Part shown: one piece after another, positions 5,187 to 8,433 of the stretch
Numbering within the stretch: position 1 is the stretch's first letter
Layout of the letters: each line of letters starts with the position of its first letter
Source: Syntrophales bacterium
GTDB lineage: Bacteria; Desulfobacterota; Syntrophia; Syntrophales; UBA2251
Assembly: GCA_023230905.1 (NCBI GenBank)
Contig: JALNWL010000106.1
Coordinates: forward strand, 1-8,433
Direction: 5' to 3'
DNA length: 8,433 bases
Notes under the pieces: generated by a model
The model's database searches: none
Seen by the model: only the letters and a program-made list of their open reading frames with translations
What the model was told of the DNA's origin: nothing
Translations under genes and position numbers: made by a program

Positions 5187-7341
5187 GGGGGGAGAGGATA
5201 GGTTGACGCCGAGTGAACGGATAGAAGCAGTGAAGGCCGCCGGGCACGACGCATTGACGGAGGCGGAGGCGAAGCGGTTTCTTGCCGCCTACGGCATACC
5301 CGTGGTTGCCGAACTGACCGCGAACGACGCGGAGGAGGCGGCGGAACGCGCGGACGCCATCGGGTTCCCGGTCGTCCTCAAGGGACTGGGGGCCAAACTG
5401 ACCCATAAAACGGAGCGGGGGCTCGTCCGCCTGAACCTGAAGGATCGGACAGACGTCACCCGGGCCGCGGGGGACATCGCCGTAGCGGCCGGCCGTGACC
5501 TCGAAGGATTTCTCGTCCAGCCCATGCTCGCAGGGAAGCGGGAATTCGTGGCGGGCATGATTCGCGACGAACGGTTCGGACCGGTGATCATGTTCGGTCT
5601 CGGCGGGGTCTACACCGAGGCCCTCCGGGACGTCACCTTCCGCTTCGCCCCGCTGGACCAGGCGGAGTCGGGGCGCATGCCGGGCGAGTTGAAGAGTTCG
5701 GCCCTGCTCGGCGACTTCCGCGGGGAGACGGCCGTCGACCGAAACCAGATCGTCCGCGTGTTGACCGGTCTTTCCCGACTGGCCCTGGAGCATCCAGAAG
5801 TCGCGGAGATCGACATCAACCCCCTCTTGATCGGACCGGACGGCCGGGTCTGCGCGGTCGACGCCCTCGTCGTGCTCGGCGGATCCGTCCTTCCCGACAG
5901 CGCCCCGAGGGACCTTTCCTTCCTGGATACGATGCTCGCCCCACGTAGCATCGCCATCATCGGCGCCCGGCGCTCCAGGAACGGCGGCTGGCAGAACCTC
6001 ATGCGGGTCATCGCCGGAATGGGCTACACGGGGCGGCTTTACCCGATCAATCCCGGGGCAGCGGAGATCGAAGGAATCCGGGCCTACCCGAGCCTCCGTG
6101 AACTCCCGGAGCCCGTGGATCTGGTGATCGTCGCCGTCGCGGCGACGATGGTGCCCGCGGCCCTGGAGGAGTGCATCGCCACCGGAAACCGAAACGTGCA
6201 CATCTTTGCGGCCGGCTTCAAGGAAACCGGGGAAGAGGAGGGACTGCGGCTCCAGAGGGAGATCGAGGAGATCGCGATACGCGGCGGACTGAACGTCATG
6301 GGCCCGAATTGCATGGGACTCTACAATCCCGCCCTGCGCCTCGCCACATGGCGTTCCGCCCCGACACGGAGCGGCGACGTCGCCTTCGTCTCGCAGAGCG
6401 GCGGTCATGCGGGCGACCTGGCCGCCCTGGCCGAGCGTGCGGGTGTCTATTTCAGCAAGGCCATCAGCTACGGGAATGCCCTGACCCTGGACAGCACGGA
6501 TTTTCTCGAATACCTCAAGCACGACGACCAGACGCGCATCATCTGCCTGTATCTTGAGGGGATTCGTGACGGCCGACGACTGAGCAAACAGATTGCCGAG
6601 ATCAATCCCCGCAAGCCCGTCATCATCATGAAGGGCGGCCTGACCGAATCCGGCGCGCGCGCCGTTGCCTCCCACACGGGCTCCCTGGCCGGAGGACCGC
6701 ACCTCTGGGAGACCCTCTTCCGCCAAACCGGGGCGGTCCGGGTCGATTCCCTGGAGGAAATGGCCGATGTCGTCCTGGCCTTCCGGAACCTCGGAAAACC
6801 GGCGGGACGACGCGTCGCCGTGATCGGTACGGGGGGCGGCATCGGCGTCTGGGCGGCGGATGCCATCGCCCGGGCGGGACTCGAACTCCCGATCCTCGGC
6901 GAGAAAACTCAGGCGGAATTCCGCGCCTTCATCCCCGAGGCGGGGAATATCCTCCGCAATCCCATCGATGCCGGCATCGCCTTCACGGATCTGGGGCTCC
7001 TGGAGCGGGCCCTCAGGATCATCTCGGCGGATCCGCTCGTCGATGCGATTGTCATCACGATCCACGTCGACTGGACCTTCAATTTCGACGAGGGCAGGCA
7101 CATCGATCGACTCGCGCACTACCTCGCCGGACCGGCGCGGGAGCATACGGCAGGAAAACCGTATCTCGTCAGCTGGCAGCGTTACCGAACCCTCCCCGGC
7201 ATCGTCGCGGCCGCCGATCGGCTTTACGAAACCCTGATTAACGGGGGCGTTCCCCTGTACGAGGGCCTCCCCCGGGCGGCCTCCGCCCTCAGCAGGGTCG
7301 TCGTGTATTATGAATTTCAGCGGAATAGATCACCCGGATGA
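5176..7341 (+). CDS. ADP-forming acetate/acyl-CoA synthetase, single chain with beta-alpha domain order
   Basis: A 721-residue cytoplasmic enzyme of the NDP-forming acyl-CoA synthetase superfamily, which interconverts acyl-CoA + ADP + Pi and acid + ATP + CoA. The ATP-grasp (beta) domain comes first (~10-235): AYGIPVV, VVLKGLG, then LTHKTERG with His77 at the position of the second phospho-relay histidine, and AEIDINPLLIGPDG. The alpha part follows (~248-710): CoA-binding Rossmann fold (SIAIIGARR, YPINPGA), GPNCMGLYNP, VSQSGGHAGD, and AVASHTGSLAG with His500, the expected phosphorylated histidine. Key residues are therefore present. The more familiar single-chain form runs alpha then beta. The substrate acid cannot be read from sequence. 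The start is TTG at 5176, or GTG at 5179, both behind AGGGAGGGAG (5163-5172); a TTG at 5203 is also possible. An mscS-type gene follows after 60 bases. Confidence 0.9.
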   Translation: MVFEGGEDRLTPSERIEAVKAAGHDALTEAEAKRFLAAYGIPVVAELTANDAEEAAERADAIGFPVVLKGLGAKLTHKTERGLVRLNLKDRTDVTRAAGDIAVAAGRDLEGFLVQPMLAGKREFVAGMIRDERFGPVIMFGLGGVYTEALRDVTFRFAPLDQAESGRMPGELKSSALLGDFRGETAVDRNQIVRVLTGLSRLALEHPEVAEIDINPLLIGPDGRVCAVDALVVLGGSVLPDSAPRDLSFLDTMLAPRSIAIIGARRSRNGGWQNLMRVIAGMGYTGRLYPINPGAAEIEGIRAYPSLRELPEPVDLVIVAVAATMVPAALEECIATGNRNVHIFAAGFKETGEEEGLRLQREIEEIAIRGGLNVMGPNCMGLYNPALRLATWRSAPTRSGDVAFVSQSGGHAGDLAALAERAGVYFSKAISYGNALTLDSTDFLEYLKHDDQTRIICLYLEGIRDGRRLSKQIAEINPRKPVIIMKGGLTESGARAVASHTGSLAGGPHLWETLFRQTGAVRVDSLEEMADVVLAFRNLGKPAGRRVAVIGTGGGIGVWAADAIARAGLELPILGEKTQAEFRAFIPEAGNILRNPIDAGIAFTDLGLLERALRIISADPLVDAIVITIHVDWTFNFDEGRHIDRLAHYLAGPAREHTAGKPYLVSWQRYRTLPGIVAAADRLYETLINGGVPLYEGLPRAASALSRVVVYYEFQRNRSPG

Positions 7342-7401
7342 CGGGTGGTTGATGGAAAGACCGGGATAGGGTATTGGCCCGGAACCCAATGGAGGTGATT
7401 T

Positions 7402-8211
7402 ATGGAAGAAGTCTTTGTGAAGGGGCAGGAACTGGTAGCGCTCTACGGACTGAAGGCGATTGCGGCCCTTATCATCCTGATCCTCGGCCGATGGGTTGCA
7501 AAGGGTGTCCAGAAGTTGACGGCACGAATCCTGCGAAGGCACAGCGTCGATCCCGCCATTGTTTCATTTACGGAGAGCCTGGTCTACGTGGCGATGATGA
7601 TGTTCGTCATCCTGGCGGCGCTCGCCCAGCTCGGGATACAAACGACGTCCTTTATCGCGGTCATCGGCGCCGCGGGCCTGGCCATCGGTCTGGCCCTTCA
7701 GGGGTCCCTGGCGAATTTTGCGGCCGGATTCCTCATGCTGATCTTCAAGCCTTTCAGGGTCGGGGATTATGTCGACGGGGGCGGCTCATCGGGATCCGTC
7801 GAGAAAATCCAGATTTTCACCACCCAACTCGTAACCGTGGACAACAAGGTGGTTATCATCCCGAACTCGAAGATGATGGGCGACAACATCGTCAATTATT
7901 CGGCCAAGCCAACCCGAAGGGTGGATCTGGATTTCGGGGTGAGCTATGGCGATGACATCGACAAGGCCAGAAAGGCGATTCAGGCCGTGCTCGAAAAGGA
8001 CCGCAGAATTCTGAAGGATCCCGGAGCCGCGATTCTGGTCAAGCAACTCGCCGAAAGCAGCGTCGTCTTTCAGTTGAGGGCCTGGGTCAAGACCGGCGAC
8101 TACTGGGGCGTTTATTTCGACCTGATCGAGGCCGTGAAAAAGGAATTCGACATGCAGGGCATCTCCATTCCATTCCCGCAGAGAGATGTACATGTCTACG
8201 AACACAAATAG
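7402..8211 (+). CDS. mscS: Small-conductance mechanosensitive channel, MscS family
   Basis: A 269-residue inner-membrane protein, close to the classic MscS length (~286). Three transmembrane helices are visible: ~11-30, ~58-79 and the pore helix ~82-116. The pore helix has the Gly/Ala-rich AAGLAIGLALQGSLANFAAGF, followed by the conserved FKPFRVGDYV hinge. The cytoplasmic beta domain (~118-175) contains VEKIQIFTTQLVTVDNKVVIIPNSKMMGDNIVNYS, and the alpha/beta C-terminal domain includes RRVDLDFGVSYGDDIDKA. Such channels form heptamers that open under membrane tension and release solutes on hypo-osmotic shock. The start is firm: GGAGGT (7391-7396) stands 5 bases before ATG 7402. It lies 60 bases after the acyl-CoA synthetase with no terminator between, so co-transcription is possible although the functions are unrelated. 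Confidence 0.93.
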   Translation: MEEVFVKGQELVALYGLKAIAALIILILGRWVAKGVQKLTARILRRHSVDPAIVSFTESLVYVAMMMFVILAALAQLGIQTTSFIAVIGAAGLAIGLALQGSLANFAAGFLMLIFKPFRVGDYVDGGGSSGSVEKIQIFTTQLVTVDNKVVIIPNSKMMGDNIVNYSAKPTRRVDLDFGVSYGDDIDKARKAIQAVLEKDRRILKDPGAAILVKQLAESSVVFQLRAWVKTGDYWGVYFDLIEAVKKEFDMQGISIPFPQRDVHVYEHK

Positions 8212-8250
8212 GCGTTGCTCATATCCGGCAACGTGAGAGACCTCGCGTCG

Positions 8251-8433
8251 TTATCTTCCCGCCGCGAGATCCGGCAACACCAGCGCAATGTCGGGAAAGG
8301 CAATCAACAAAACAGTTGCCAGTATCAGAATGAGCAAGAACGGCAAGGTATGCCCGATGACCTCCAGATAGGGCCGGCGAAAAAACAGTTGCGCAGTAAA
8401 GATATCGCAGCCAAACGGCGGCGCGGCTGAATC
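8251..8433 (-). CDS. dctM: TRAP transporter large permease subunit (DctM-like), C-terminal part only
   Basis: The minus strand is open from the window edge to TAA at 8251-8253, giving 60 residues with no start codon, since the 5' part lies beyond 8433. They read AAPPFGCDIFTAQLFFRRP, then YLEVIGHTLPFLLILILATVLLIAF and PDIALVLPDL. A PPFG segment, an amphipathic stretch and a last transmembrane helix ending in an (I/S)LxLP motif are the usual C-terminus of DctM, the 12-TM ion-coupled subunit of tripartite C4-dicarboxylate/organic-acid (TRAP) importers. The gene converges on mscS with 39 bases between their stops. The transported acid cannot be told from this end, and the DctP and DctQ partners are not in the window. 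Confidence 0.75.
   Translation of the reverse strand, partial: DSAAPPFGCDIFTAQLFFRRPYLEVIGHTLPFLLILILATVLLIAFPDIALVLPDLAAGR

Noticed and set aside
5140..7146. A 668-codon open frame on the minus strand, antisense to the acyl-CoA synthetase
   Set aside because: It mirrors the GC-rich codon use of the real gene, shows no domain or motif, is rich in D/R/G repeats, and the plus strand has clear catalytic motifs.
7329..7349. Hairpin (CACCCG/CGGGTG) over the synthetase stop codon as a terminator
   Set aside because: The stem is only 6-8 bp and no T-run follows; it is not enough to separate the synthetase from mscS.
8213..8233. Hairpin (CGTTGC/GCAACG) between mscS and the convergent TRAP gene as a terminator
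   Set aside because: It has a 6-bp stem, a 9-base loop and no T-run on either strand.
8215..8430. A 71-codon plus-strand frame after mscS
   Set aside because: The minus strand of the same stretch encodes a recognisable DctM C-terminus with a transmembrane helix; the plus-strand product is low-complexity and polar with no matches in memory.
2..8433. CRISPR array, phage structural genes or a toxin-antitoxin pair
   Set aside because: No regularly spaced repeat-spacer structure and no characteristic proteins were found on either strand.

Overview
The window reads as a bacterial chromosome segment of fairly high GC, probably from an anaerobic proteobacterium-like lineage (Desulfobacterota or a relative). 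That placement is inferred only from the gene mix: a thiolase, a single-chain ADP-forming acyl-CoA synthetase, a TRAP transporter, many PAS sensors and an exported caspase/FGE-type protein. No ribosomal marker is present to fix the taxon.

Layout, left to right. Positions 2-250 carry the 3' end of a thiolase gene, closed by a strong intrinsic terminator (285-316). A tRNA-Val(CAC) gene with encoded CCA (423-497) follows, with its own promoter and terminator. Next come about 130 bp of G/C-tract repeats and a decayed IS21-family element: a scrap of istA, a full-length istB broken by one in-frame TGA, and a recognisable right end near 1630. Fourteen bases past that end lies the stop codon of a minus-strand gene (1644-3206). 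It encodes an exported protein with a caspase-like peptidase domain fused to an FGE-sulfatase (C-type-lectin-like) domain. A divergent plus-strand gene (3531-4814) encodes three PAS domains without an output domain. A 360-bp region with a promoter candidate, a palindrome and a possible 37-codon ORF leads to a 721-residue ADP-forming acyl-CoA synthetase (5176-7341) and an MscS-type channel (7402-8211). The window ends in the 3' part of a convergent minus-strand gene, the large membrane subunit of a TRAP transporter (8251-8433).

The most interesting point is the 3' end of the caspase/FGE gene. Its last ~100 bp look like the variable region of a diversity-generating retroelement (DGR). The codons at the positions expected to vary nearly all end in C or T and can mostly be explained as adenine-mutagenised AAY codons. 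No reverse transcriptase, Avd or template repeat lies in the window. The place just downstream of the gene, where those parts usually sit, is occupied by the IS21 remnant. This may therefore be an orphaned, trans-served or extinct DGR target, and only a genome-wide search for the template can decide.

Metabolically, the thiolase, acyl-CoA synthetase and TRAP transporter suit an organism that handles CoA esters and organic acids, but they do not form one operon here.
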